Assembly: GCF_026153355.1 (NCBI RefSeq)
Contig: NZ_CP110636.1
Span: forward strand, 1,798,001-1,862,000
Reading direction: 5' to 3'
DNA: 64,000 nucleotides
Source: Streptomyces endophytica
GTDB lineage: Bacteria > Actinomycetota > Actinomycetes > Streptomycetales > Streptomycetaceae
Numbering within the stretch: the first letter of the stretch is position 1; each line of letters begins with the position of its first letter. The notes beneath the pieces were generated by a model. The model saw nothing but the letters and a program-made list of their open reading frames with translations. It ran no database searches and was not told where the DNA came from. This document shows, piece by piece, positions 37,769-46,578 of the stretch. The translations under genes were made by a program, and so were the position numbers.

Positions 37769-38140
37769 GGCAGCTCAGGGTACGGGCAGGAAGAGGTCAG
37801 GGGAGGCCCAACTGGACGGATCAAGACACATCAATCTTGAAACCCTTCGCGGCGCGAACCAGCGTGAGTTCCATCCCACATCCACCATGCAGTTTGGCGG
37901 CCTCCGACCTTCTTGTCAGGCACGGTTGGAGCCCGGTTCATCTATCCACACACGCGACCGTATCCCGCCTTAGGGGAAATTCCGTTGAAGATCGCCAATG
38001 ACCACCTCGACGAACTCAGACAGCCTCTGGAGGGTGGCTACGACGGGTCGCCCTTCGGGAAGGATGAATAGTGGAATTGCGGTCCCTACTTGTTCGATTA
38101 CAGGGTAACCACGCCAGAGGGGGAACCGAATTCTTGCCAC
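37769..38140. other. Intergenic region inside the element, no recognised feature
   Basis: About 370 bp with several stop codons in all frames and lower GC than the core. It probably includes decayed integrase sequence just before 38140. Confidence 0.35.
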
Positions 38141-38440
38141 CTCTGTGCCGACTTCAACAAGATTGGAAGAGGCCCTCCGAGACCGGCAGCAGTTCGACGA
38201 GGAAAGCGATCTGCCGGCCAATGAGCTGGACGCGCTCAACAGCCCGACCTGGTACGACCACAGCGTCGCGTACGCACTCATGAAGTGGCCGCAGGCTGCG
38301 GCGAAGCAGCGAGCGAACATCGCCGAGTCTCTCGCTACGGTCACCCCCGTCTTCGTCTTTACCTCACGCGGTGCCCCTGACCCTGTCCTGGCCACGCCGC
38401 TGGCCCGTACGCCCTGGTCAGCACCGGGATACAGGCGAAC
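38140..38440 (+). pseudogene. Truncated tyrosine integrase (core-binding part)
   Basis: In frame from about 38145: STRLEEALRDRQQFDEESDL, then NSPTWYDHSVAYALMKWPQA, AAKQRANIAESLATVTPVFV and SRGAPDP. This is the SAM-like core-binding region seen in actinomycete site-specific integrases (WYxxAxxYxxMKWPxAxAKxRxxIAExLATVTP). The catalytic domain (R..HxxR..Y) is missing; the frame soon reaches unrelated sequence and the terminator hairpin at 38463. Its place beside attR at tRNA-Ser supports the origin of the element. Confidence 0.7.
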
Positions 38441-38462
38441 CGGGGTGAGACAGGACGGATGC

Positions 38463-38498
38463 AGAAGGGGTGCCCCGCTAATGCGGGGCACCCCTTCT
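38463..38498 (-). terminator. Terminator downstream of tRNA-Ser(TGA)
   Basis: A perfect 16-bp inverted repeat (38463-38478 with 38483-38498) with a TAAT loop, 25 bp beyond the tRNA 3' end. Because it lies inside the element, the element must supply the terminator for the target tRNA. Confidence 0.8.
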
Positions 38499-38515
38499 GA
38501 CCAGCTACTTAGCTG

Positions 38516-38578
38516 ACCTCGGCGGAGGCTGTGGGATTTGAACCCACGGTGACGTTGCCGCCACGACAGTTTTCAAGA
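38516..38578. repeat. Right attachment site within tRNA-Ser(TGA)
   Basis: Identical over 63 bp to 32617-32679. It covers 7 bp beyond the tRNA 3' end up to the anticodon loop. Confidence 0.9.
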
Positions 38579-38609
38579 CTGTTCCCTTAGGCCGCTCGGG
38601 CAAGCCTCC
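38523..38609 (-). tRNA. tRNA-Ser (anticodon TGA)
   Basis: The 87-nt class II tRNA has acceptor GGAGGCT/AGCCTCC, discriminator G, anticodon loop with TGA (CTTGAAA) on a CAGT stem, and a long variable arm (TGGCGGCAACG region). No CCA is encoded. It is intact and is the target of the integrated element. Confidence 0.93.
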
Positions 38610-38660
38610 CCGCGGCGCCGGCGCGTGGGAGCGCGGGTGCCGCGGGATCAGATTAGCGCG

Positions 38661-40195
38661 TCACTTGTCGCCCGTGCGCTGCCCCAGGGTGACTTTGGCC
38701 GTGTGCTCCTTGCCGGCGCGCTTGTAGGTCAGGGTGACCTGGTCGCCCGGCTTGTGCTGCCAGATTTCGCTGATGAGGGTGGGGCCGCTGTCGATGACCG
38801 TGTCGTCGAGCTTGGTGATCGTGTCGCCGGGCCGCAGGCCGGCCTTGTCGGCAGGGCCGTTCGGGGTGACCGCTTCGGAGCCGTTGTTGCCCGTCTGGGC
38901 GATGGTCGCGCCGTCGCCGCTGTCGCGCATGCCGACCTGGACGCCGATCTGCGGATAGACCGGCTTGCCGGTCTTGATCAGGTCCTGCGCCACCCGCTTG
39001 GCCTGGTCGATCGGGATCGCGAAGCCCAGCCCGATGCTGCCGGACTGGCCGGACTCGCCGCCCAGGCCACCGCCGTTGCCGGCCGACTGGATCGCGGAGT
39101 TGATGCCGATGACGTTGCCGCCGGCGTCCATCAGCGGGCCGCCGGAGTTACCCGGGTTTATCGACGCGTCCGTCTGCAAGGCGCTCATGTACGACGCCTG
39201 GCTGCCGCCGCCGTCGCTGGACGCCACCGGCCGGTCCTTGGCGCTGATGATGCCGGTGGTGACCGTGCCGGACAGGCCGAAGGGCGCACCGATCGCGATC
39301 GTGGCGTCGCCGACCTGCACGTTGGACGACTTGCCCAGCGGGAGCGGGTTGAGGGTGGCATCACCTGGGTTCTTCAGCTTGATCACGGCGACGTCGTAGC
39401 CCTGGGCGTGGCCGACTACCTCGGCGTCGTACTTCTTGCCGTTGGAGAACGTCGCGGTGAGCTTGCCGCCGTCGGCCGCGCTGGCGACGACGTGGTTGTT
39501 GGTGAGGATGTGGCCCTGCTTGTCGTAGACGAAGCCGGTGCCGGTGCCGCCCTCGCCGGTGGCGCCCTGCGCCTCGATCGTCACGACGCTCGGCAGCGCG
39601 CGCTGCGCTATCCCGGAGACGGAGGTGGGCTTGCGGTTCAGCGCGCCGGCGTCACCGGGCGCCGAGACCGTCGTCGAGGCGGTGTCGTCGCGGCCCGCGG
39701 CCCAGTAGCCGATGCCGCCGCCGACTCCGCCGGCGACCAGCGCCGCCACCAGGACCGCGGCGATCAGCCCACCGGTGCGCCGCTTGGGAGCCTGGGCGCC
39801 GGCCCCTGCCCACGGGTCGCCGCCACCGCCGTACGGGGGCCCGCCCCAGCCGCCGCCGGAGGAACCGTGGCCGGCCGCGGCGTACGGGGGAGCTGCGCGG
39901 TGGGCTCGCCACCCGAGTGCCCGGGGGCGGTGGGCTCGCCACCCGGGTAGCCGGACTGGTGCGTCTGGGGTGGCTGGGGTGCCTGGGGCGACTGGTGGGG
40001 TGGCTGTGCGTGCCCGGGGTCGCCCGCAGAGGCGACGGTCGGGGCGAAGTCCGGCGGCGGGGGTGCCGCGGGGGGAGTCGCGGGCGGGGCGCCGGGAGCC
40101 TGGGCGCCGGAGGCGGACGCGGCAGCGCTGTCCGGCTGCGCCCCGGTCGGCGGCCTGGCCTCCGACGGGACGGCTCCCTCGTTCTCGGTGCTCAC
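38661..40195 (-). CDS. HtrA/DegP-like membrane-anchored serine protease with PDZ domain, one apparent frameshift
   Basis: GTG 40195 follows GAGGAGAG. A ~100-residue Pro/Ala/Gln-rich cytosolic N-terminus (slip near 39.89 kb) is followed by one membrane helix (LIAAVLVAALVAGGVGGGIG). The trypsin-like domain keeps the catalytic His (ILTNNHVVA), Asp (GYDVAVIKLKNPG) and Ser (DASINPGNSGGPL). A C-terminal PDZ domain (GPADKAGLRPGDTITKLDDT) follows. Such proteases handle misfolded exported proteins under envelope stress. About 511 aa with frames joined. Confidence 0.88.
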
Positions 40196-41105
40196 AGCTC
40201 TCTCCTCAGCTTCACGGCCTTACGGTCCCGCCCGGGCCGGCGGCCCGTACGGGGGTCTTGCGGTCCGGCCGGGCCTCACGGTCCGACCGGGTGGTGACGA
40301 CAGTGACACGGAGTGCGCCCCGAGGCGCCCGGAAGGGCGTCCCCGAGTGACGTCTCCGAAGACGTCTGAGGACGTCTCCGAGTACCTCTCGGAGGGCGTC
40401 CCCGTCGTCGCCGGAGTGCCTGGTGGAGCGGTGGGCCCGATCGACCGGGGCCACCTCCGGTTGGCTCGGCTACCCACTTCGCGGCTCACCAGTACGCCCG
40501 GCGGGCCGTTCCATGTTCTTCCGTGCTCTTCCGTGCTTTCCCGCGTGCTTCCGTGCTCCGGTACTCCCGGTCTCCCGGTACTCCACTGCTCCAGTGCTCC
40601 GGCACTCCGGTACCCCAGGATTCAGGATCCCGGCGGTCTCGGCGAGTCCCGCGCCGCCGGACCGGGCCGTCGGTCGGGGCCGCGCGGTGGATCCGCGGGC
40701 CCCGGCCGGGCGGTACGGGCCAGGCGATACGGGCGAAGCTCCGTCCCAGCCTTTCCCACCGCGCGTCAGAGTGCCGTAAGCCGAGGCTGTGACTGTGCTC
40801 TCATCCTTTATGCCGGACAAAACGGGCGCATCCGTTGTTCCGCACGTCGGAGTACGGCCACCCACAAGCAGGGTCCACACCGAGTTCCACGAGCGGGGTC
40901 CACGTCGAGTTCCACGAGCGGGCTCCACGGCGGCCGGGTCCGCGTCGGTACGGCGGCGAGGTCCTCGACGATGCTCCCGGCGAGAACCGCGGCGGAGCCG
41001 AAACGCGGCCGCCCCCTCGCTCCGGGGTACGCCCGGGATCCCGGATACGCCCGGGGTCCGGGGTACGCCCGGCCCACCGGCACCGGCGAGTGGCACGATA
41101 ACGCG
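40196..41105. other. Long divergent intergenic region with short repeats
   Basis: About 910 bp between the HtrA protease and the phosphodiesterase gene. I see degenerate repeats of TTCCGTGCT/CCGGTACTCC (40500-40620), TTCCACGAGCGGG (40880-40935) and CCGGGGTACGCC (41020-41075), but no gene. At the right end CACGATAAC just upstream of GTG 41106 looks like the -10 of a leaderless promoter. Confidence 0.45.
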
Positions 41106-42002
41106 GTGAGCTATGCACGCCCCGCCCAGGACCGCCATCCGGATCGTCCCGCCATGTCCGTAGTGGCCCATCGAGGCGCCTCGGAGGACGCCCCGGAACA
41201 CACCCTGGCCGCCTACCGCAAGGCGATCGAGGACGGGGCGGACGCGCTGGAGTGCGACGTCCGGCTGACCGCGGACGGCCATCTGGTCTGCGTGCACGAC
41301 CGGCGGGTGAACCGCACCTCCAACGGGCGCGGCGCGGTCTCCGCCCTCGAACTCGCCGATCTCGCCTCCCTCGACTTCGGCTCCTGGAAGGAGGAGGCGC
41401 TCGGCGGCGAGACGTTCGGGGCCGAGGCGCCGTACCGCCGGAGCGGGGTGTTCGGCGGCGAGGCGCCGGACCGGCAGAACGAGGATCCGGAGCGGACGTC
41501 CGTACTGACGCTGGAACGGCTGCTGGAGCTGGTCGCCGACGCGGACCGCCGGGTCGAGCTGGCCATCGAGACCAAACATCCGACGCGTTGGGCCGGACAG
41601 GTGGAGGAGCGGCTGGTCGAGCTGCTGGGCAGGTTCGGGTACACGAAACCGGCCATGAGCACCGACCGGCCGTCTCCGGTCCGGGTGATGAGCTTCTCCG
41701 CCCGTTCGCTGCACCGCGTCCGGGCCGCGGCGCCCGCCATCCCCGCCGTCTACCTGATGCAATTCCTCACCCCCCGCTACCGCGACGGCCGGCTACCGGC
41801 GGGCGTGGGCATCGCGGGACCCGGCATCCGGATCCTCCGGGCACATCCCGAATACGTCGCCAAGGCACACAGGGCGGGCAATCAGGTGCATGTGTGGACA
41901 GTCAACGAGCCCGACGATGTCGTGTTGTGCCAGGAATTGGGAGTCGATGCGGTGATTACAAATCGCCCCAAGCAGGTGCGAATGCAACTCGGCCTTGGCT
42001 AA
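41106..42002 (+). CDS. glpQ: Glycerophosphodiester phosphodiesterase (GDPD)
   Basis: A 298-aa TIM-barrel GDPD. Motifs: VVAHRGASEDAPEHTLAAYR (HRG, ExT), ADALECDVRLTADGHLVCVHD (E.D ... HD metal and catalytic residues), RVNRTSNGRG, RRVELAIETKHPTRWA, and the C-terminal HVWTVNEPDDVVLCQELGVD with VITNRP. It hydrolyses glycerophosphodiesters to glycerol-3-phosphate plus alcohol. There is no signal peptide, so it is likely cytosolic. GTG 41106 is preferred over ATG 41154; the lack of an RBS with a -10-like box ~7 bp upstream suggests a leaderless transcript. A short insertion near residues 100-120 (GGETFGAEAPYRRSGVFGGE) looks like a local duplication. Confidence 0.88.
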   Translation: MSYARPAQDRHPDRPAMSVVAHRGASEDAPEHTLAAYRKAIEDGADALECDVRLTADGHLVCVHDRRVNRTSNGRGAVSALELADLASLDFGSWKEEALGGETFGAEAPYRRSGVFGGEAPDRQNEDPERTSVLTLERLLELVADADRRVELAIETKHPTRWAGQVEERLVELLGRFGYTKPAMSTDRPSPVRVMSFSARSLHRVRAAAPAIPAVYLMQFLTPRYRDGRLPAGVGIAGPGIRILRAHPEYVAKAHRAGNQVHVWTVNEPDDVVLCQELGVDAVITNRPKQVRMQLGLG

Positions 42003-42142
42003 AGCCCATCACAGGGTGTGCACCGGCGCATTCGGCCGGTATCCGATGCCGGTTTGTGCGTCACTGCGTGCCGGTTGGCCGGTTTCCGGTCCAGTCCATT
42101 GGGGCATTCATCCCGTGGCGTGGGGCAAAGGAGGTCTCGGGG

Positions 42143-42763
42143 GTGGCGTTGGTGGTGGCACAAGAGGTGCCGACGTCGTCGATCATGGCCGTACCTCATG
42201 GTCCAGTGGGTGTGGGCATGGCCAGGCGACGCATGCGTGAAGAGCTGTTGGCAAGCGGAGTTCAGGACACGGTCGTCGATGACGCGGTCCTGGTCCTTTC
42301 GGAGTTGCTGAGCAATTCCTGTCGGCATGCCCGTCCGATCGACGAACCCGGCCCGACGGGCCCGATGGCGGCCCGGAACGGCTCGCGGGTGGGGGCCGCG
42401 GCGTCCGTGCGGGCGTCCTGGCAGATCGACGGGCAGGGCCGGTTGACCGTTGCGGTCACGGACGGCGGCGGGCCGACCCGTCCCCGCCCGGCCACTCCCT
42501 CCATCACCGCGCACGGCGGCCGGGGACTGGCGATCATCCGCTCGCTCACCAAGGACTGGGGCGTACGCGACAGCACCCCGGGTGAGGTCACGGTCTGGGC
42601 CGTGCTCTCTCTTCAGGGCGCCTTCGCTACGCGCGTGGATCTGCTGCCCGATCCGACGGTCGACGCGATGACCGACCCGGTTGCCGGGCTGCCGTCCTCA
42701 CTCGCGCCCACCGGCCGGCCGCTGAACCCTGCCGCCTTCCTGGACATCGAGGGCTTGGCGTAG
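42143..42763 (+). CDS. RsbW-like ATP-binding anti-sigma factor family protein
   Basis: GTG 42143 follows GGAGG. An HATPase_c fold: GMARRRMREELLASG, VVDDAVLVLSELLSNSCRHA (N-box ELLSNS), LTVAVTDGGGPTRP (G1, with DGGG), HGGRGLAIIRSLTKDWGVRD (G2, GGRGL). Length 206 aa, with a Pro-rich tail. Streptomycetes encode dozens of such kinases, which act as anti-sigma or anti-anti-sigma partners or signal to SpoIIE-type phosphatases. No sigma gene is adjacent, so the partner is unknown. Confidence 0.82.
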   Translation: MALVVAQEVPTSSIMAVPHGPVGVGMARRRMREELLASGVQDTVVDDAVLVLSELLSNSCRHARPIDEPGPTGPMAARNGSRVGAAASVRASWQIDGQGRLTVAVTDGGGPTRPRPATPSITAHGGRGLAIIRSLTKDWGVRDSTPGEVTVWAVLSLQGAFATRVDLLPDPTVDAMTDPVAGLPSSLAPTGRPLNPAAFLDIEGLA

Positions 42764-42967
42764 ACGTACTGGGGTTCGGCCCGGCGGCGCTGGGAGTTGG
42801 CGTAGGCGGCGTGCACGCCGGACCAGTCGGCTCGGCCGGCTCGGTCGGTACCCACCACCCACGAAACACCCGCGACGGCCCCCGCACGGTCAGGGCGGCC
42901 CGGTACGCGATCCTCTAGGCTCGCGCCGAAACGCGTACGCCCGGGATCGACCAGGAGAAGCCGTCGC

Positions 42968-43936
42968 ATGGCCAAGAAGCGCCGCCCCCAGCCCCAGTCC
43001 GCAGCACCGCAGATCAAGGACGGGGAGGTGCCGGTCGTCGGCGCTCGTGAGCCCTGCCCCTGTGGTTCCGGCCGCCGGTACAAGGCGTGTCACGGGCGGC
43101 GCGCGGCGCACGCCGTCACCGAGTTGGTGCAGCGCCCCTTCGAGGGCCTGCCCGGCGAGTGCGACTGGGTGGCGCTGCGCGAGCTGGTGCCCGCCGCCAC
43201 CGCCGAGTTGACGCTGAAGGGCGGGCTGCCCGAGGGCGTGCCCTCCGTGACGCTGGCGACGGTGCTGCCGATGGCCTGGCCCGCGCTGCGCCGCGACAAC
43301 GGGGCCATCCTGCTCGGGCTGCAGAACGACACCGCCTCCGGGGACATCAGCCGCGACCTCGCGGACACCCTGCAGCGCGCACTGGCCGCGGAACCGGGCA
43401 ATCCGGTCGCTGCCGCGCGCCCCTCCGCCGAGGGTCCGCGCCTGCAGGACCTGCTCGACCTGAACGCATCTTTTGAGCCGACCGTCCACACGGGCTTCGA
43501 GTTCTGGGTGGAGAACGCCGAGAACGCCACCGGTGAGGTCGCCGCCTCTCTGGAGCGGGCCAACGCGGCCGCCATCCCGACCGCCCGGATTCCCGGCCTG
43601 GAGGGCGCGTACTGGTGCGAGGCGCCCGAGAAGAACCACCTGCGCTGGGTCACCGCCCACCCCGAGGAGCAGCTGCTGGACGCGCTCGCCCGGCTGCACG
43701 CCGCGGGCGCGTCCTCGCTCGGCGAGGGCACCCGCCTGGTCGGTTCGTTCCGCGCCCACGGGCTGGTCGTACCGGTGTGGGACCTGCCCTCGGAGATGGG
43801 GGCGGACGAGGTGGCCAAGCCGGCCGCGGAGTTCGCCGAGCGGCTGGCCGAGGCGCTCGCCGCCAAGACCCCGCTGACCGCCGACGAGCGCCGGGCGCGC
43901 GGTGGTCTCACCAACCGTCAGATCACGCTGAGCTGA
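42968..43936 (+). CDS. DUF5926 family protein with N-terminal SEC-C zinc motif
   Basis: A 322-aa protein. ATG 42968 follows AGGAGAAG. The lysine-rich start (MAKKRRPQPQ) is followed by a SEC-C zinc motif (REPCPCGSGRRYKACHGRR), then a conserved actinobacterial domain: PFEGLPGECDWVALRELVPA, TVHTGFEFWVENAENATGEV, PGLEGAYWCEAPEKNHLRWV, then HGLVVPVWDLPSEMGADEVA. SEC-C motifs bind zinc and, in SecA, SecB and ribosomes. Function unknown; usually a core gene in streptomycetes. Confidence 0.82.
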   Translation: MAKKRRPQPQSAAPQIKDGEVPVVGAREPCPCGSGRRYKACHGRRAAHAVTELVQRPFEGLPGECDWVALRELVPAATAELTLKGGLPEGVPSVTLATVLPMAWPALRRDNGAILLGLQNDTASGDISRDLADTLQRALAAEPGNPVAAARPSAEGPRLQDLLDLNASFEPTVHTGFEFWVENAENATGEVAASLERANAAAIPTARIPGLEGAYWCEAPEKNHLRWVTAHPEEQLLDALARLHAAGASSLGEGTRLVGSFRAHGLVVPVWDLPSEMGADEVAKPAAEFAERLAEALAAKTPLTADERRARGGLTNRQITLS

Positions 43937-44083
43937 CCGTCCCGGCGGCGATCGTGCGCACCGTACGCCTCCGGGAGCCCCGGCGTGACACCGGTCACAA
44001 CTCCCCCTACCTGACGGTAAATGAGCGTCCGGAATTCCACGATCGAATTTGCTAACCGCCGATCTCTTGTTACGGTTCTAAAA

Positions 44084-44123
44084 GCCCGGTCGCTGGTGCA
44101 TCCCCCGTCGCCAGCGACCGGGC
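44084..44123 (-). terminator. Terminator of the secreted hypothetical gene
   Basis: A 13-bp perfect inverted repeat (44084-44096 with 44111-44123) with a 14-nt loop is followed by TTTTAG on the minus strand. Confidence 0.7.
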
Positions 44124-44191
44124 GCTTCCATGTCCGGAACCAGGCACTCCGATCGACCGGACGATCAGCACCGGCGAGCACGCGCGAGCGA

Positions 44192-44967
44192 TCAGCCCGA
44201 GCCGCCGACCACCGCCGGGCCATCCGCCGCCGGGCTCCCGGCGTCCGCCGCCGAGTTGCTGCCGGAGCGCAGCAGCAGCCGCTCGCCCGCCCGGTCCGAG
44301 AACTCCGCGACCGCCGTGTACCCGGTGCGACCCGCGCGTACGGTCCGGCCGGCCGGCGTCTCGCACACGCCCGGCACATCGGCCGCCGGTACCTCGCAGT
44401 TCACCTGGACGCTCCGGCCGTCCGGGCGCAGCAGGGTCAGTACGGCCCGCAGCGCGCCGCCGGTGACATTGCGGTAGTACGTCCGCCCCCAGGTCCGGCC
44501 GCTCTCGGTGAGTACACAGGTCTGTGCCTCGATGCCCCGCCCGGAAGCGAGTTCGGGACCGCAGTGGATGATCCGGCCGGAGAGGAGCGGCAGCCCGAGG
44601 TCGTCCAGGGGGCCGTCGGGGCCCCGGCCCGGAGACCGGCGGGCGACCGGACGGGGCGGTGGGAGCGGGCGGCCGCGGCCACCTTGTCCGCGGCGACGCC
44701 GATCTCCCGCATCACGGCGTCCTTCTTCCCCGCTGCCCCGATGCCGCTTTTCCTGGCCTTGGCGCCGCTTTCCCCCGTCATGTCCCGTCCGAGGAGGGGG
44801 CGGTTTTCGGCCGTGCGCGTTCCTTGCCCGAGGCGGGGCCCGGCGGCCCGGCGGTGGGGGAGCAGTGGTTCGGCCGGGCCGGCCATCGCGGCGCCGAGCG
44901 GTACGGCGACGGCGAGCGCGGCCACACCGGCGAGCCCGGTCATGCGGAGTTTCTGCGCACGCTGCAT
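44192..44967 (-). CDS. Secreted hypothetical protein, one apparent frameshift
   Basis: ATG 44967 (GGTGGGG upstream). A signal peptide or anchor (LRMTGLAGVAALAVAVPLGA) precedes a basic stretch and a helix (MREIGVAADKVAAAARSH). A slip near 44.63 kb leads to LPLLSGRIIHCGPELASGRG, GRTWGRTYYRNVTGGALRAV, then QVNCEVPAADVPGVCETPAG and YTAVAEFSDRAGERLLLRSG. Three Cys in the mature part may form disulfides. No family is recognised. About 258 aa. Confidence 0.55.
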
Positions 44968-45150
44968 GGGCCCCACCTGCGATTGAGTTGCCGTCGTCGA
45001 CGCCGACGGCTTGACGGTGGGCCGAACCTATCGGCCGCGGGCGGTGCGGCCGGTCACCCGGACACCCATTTCCCGTAGTGATCGGGGCCCGTCACACCCG
45101 TACGGGTGAACCGCCCGCGGTTCCTTCGGCCGTCGCCCGCCCCGCGCCGG

Positions 45151-45861
45151 TCAGTAGGCGAGCCGGCTGCCGCCGTCCGGTGTGCTGGTGCTGGCCGTCA
45201 CGAGGGCGTCGACGATGGTCGCCACCTTCGGCAGCCAGGGGGCGGCGGGGGTCGCTGCCGGTGGCCGCTCCCAGCGCACCCGGCCGGCGCCGATCTGGGA
45301 CGGCGGGAGCACCACATAGCCGCCCTCGCCGTGGAACCGCAGCGAGCTGGGCACCCAGTCCTGCGAGTGCAGCAGCTCCCCCAACTCCTCCAGTCCGTAC
45401 GGCGATACGAGCAGGGACCAGCGGGTGGGCGTGGCGACCACGGGGCCGACGCGGACGCCGAAGTGGTCCAGGGCGGCCAGCGCGCGGGCACCGGCGACCG
45501 CCGGGAGGCTCACCGCGCAGGGCGCGCGGCCGCCGGTGGCCAGCACGATCGGGGCGGACGGGCGGTTGGTCCACCACCAGCGCACCATCCGGGCGTCGGT
45601 GGTCGCCGCGAGCAGGCCGGGGTCGAAGGGGTGTGCGCCGGGCACCACGCAGTCCGGGTCGGGGCAGCTGCACCGGCGGGTGGGCCGCTCACCGAGGCCG
45701 AGCCGGGCGCCGGCGGGCTGCCGGCCGGCGGGGGCGAGCGCGACACCGGGAAGTACGGGCCACTGCCACTCGGTGGCGCAGTGGAGCGCCGCACCGAGCA
45801 GCGCCGACCTCCCCGTGCGCCGGAACAGGATCTTGCGTCGCCTTCCGAGGATCTCGCGCAT
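45151..45861 (-). CDS. Prim-pol domain protein, probably catalytically degenerate (236 aa)
   Basis: ATG 45861 follows AAGGAACG. It shows the overall prim-pol plan: ALHCATEWQWPVLPGVALAP, CSCPDPDCVVPGAHP (Cys/His cluster), MVRWWWTNRPSAPIVLATGG, VVATPTRWSLLVSPYGLEEL, SSLRFHGEGGYVVLPPSQIG. In place of the DxD catalytic motif (GLDLDIKNG in the paralogue at 28.2 kb) it has CAVSLPAVAGARAL, with no acidic pair. It therefore probably lacks nucleotidyl transfer and may bind DNA or nucleotides. It is conserved in streptomycetes at this locus, by recollection. Confidence 0.72.
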   Translation of the reverse strand: MREILGRRRKILFRRTGRSALLGAALHCATEWQWPVLPGVALAPAGRQPAGARLGLGERPTRRCSCPDPDCVVPGAHPFDPGLLAATTDARMVRWWWTNRPSAPIVLATGGRAPCAVSLPAVAGARALAALDHFGVRVGPVVATPTRWSLLVSPYGLEELGELLHSQDWVPSSLRFHGEGGYVVLPPSQIGAGRVRWERPPAATPAAPWLPKVATIVDALVTASTSTPDGGSRLAY

Positions 45862-46578
45862 GAGCGCTCGTTCCTTTCCGTTAACGCCAAGGGCTTGCCG
45901 AGGGCTTCGTCCATCGCTCTTCATGGCACTTCCAGGCACTGCTTGCCCGGTCCGCATGGTTGCGCACGGGCCGCTCGACGCCGTGGTGGCGCTCTTGCGG
46001 CCCGGTCATGCACGCCGGGGTCGATCGCGCGTCGATCACGCCACGTGGATCTCTGGTCACCGCGTGTACAAGGCAGCGCATCACGTCGTACGCCGAGCGG
46101 GGAACGTGGCGAGGGGTGGCGCGCGCATGGCGCTTGCGCTTCCGGTGGTGCAGTCCCCGCCACTTGGGAGTGCGTGCGGTCGTCGCCGTATGAGACGCCG
46201 GTGCCCGCCGGAGAGTTCCCGGTGCGAGCCCAACTGGCCCCGCACCTTTCCGATTACGTACCCGCCATGGTGGTGATGACGCGCTGTCGATCGGCGCCAG
46301 TCGACCTCAAATTGACGCTCGTGGGGCTGTTTTCAGGCCAATCTACAGACCTCACTGACACCACAAACCCCACGGGGACAATGCTGGACATCCCCTCTCT
46401 GGTGCGTGTACATCTGGAGGCATTGATAGCGGAGCAGCATGACATGGGGGTTTGCGATGCTATTGAGGAAATTGAGCGCCCGAACGGATCGCACAACGTC
46501 ACTCAACAAAAAGCCGCACTCCCTCACAATCAGCGGCCTGAACTGGAGTAATGCCTGGCGCGACGATAGCCGCCGGCC
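45862..46578. other. Intergenic region, relatively AT-rich
   Basis: About 715 bp between divergent genes, with a clear drop in GC at 46240-46540. No tRNA, hairpin or convincing gene was found. A 56-codon ORF starting at 46381 was considered and not accepted. Confidence 0.4.

Larger units (their letters stand above)
32617..38578. mobile_element. Integrated element in tRNA-Ser(TGA), 63-bp direct repeats at both ends
   Basis: A perfect 63-bp repeat (32617-32679 and 38516-38578) comprises the 3' part of tRNA-Ser, including T-arm, variable arm and anticodon loop. The right copy is part of an intact tRNA; the left copy breaks off and is followed by unrelated sequence. The 5.9 kb between carries a truncated integrase next to the intact tRNA, an NLR two-gene system, a bL12-like protein and a membrane protein. 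Loss of most of the integrase means it is probably no longer self-mobile. Confidence 0.85.

Noticed and set aside
46381..46551. 56-codon ORF starting MLDIPSLVRVHLEALIAEQH
   Set aside because: No ribosome binding site, lower-GC region without codon bias, no recognised family.
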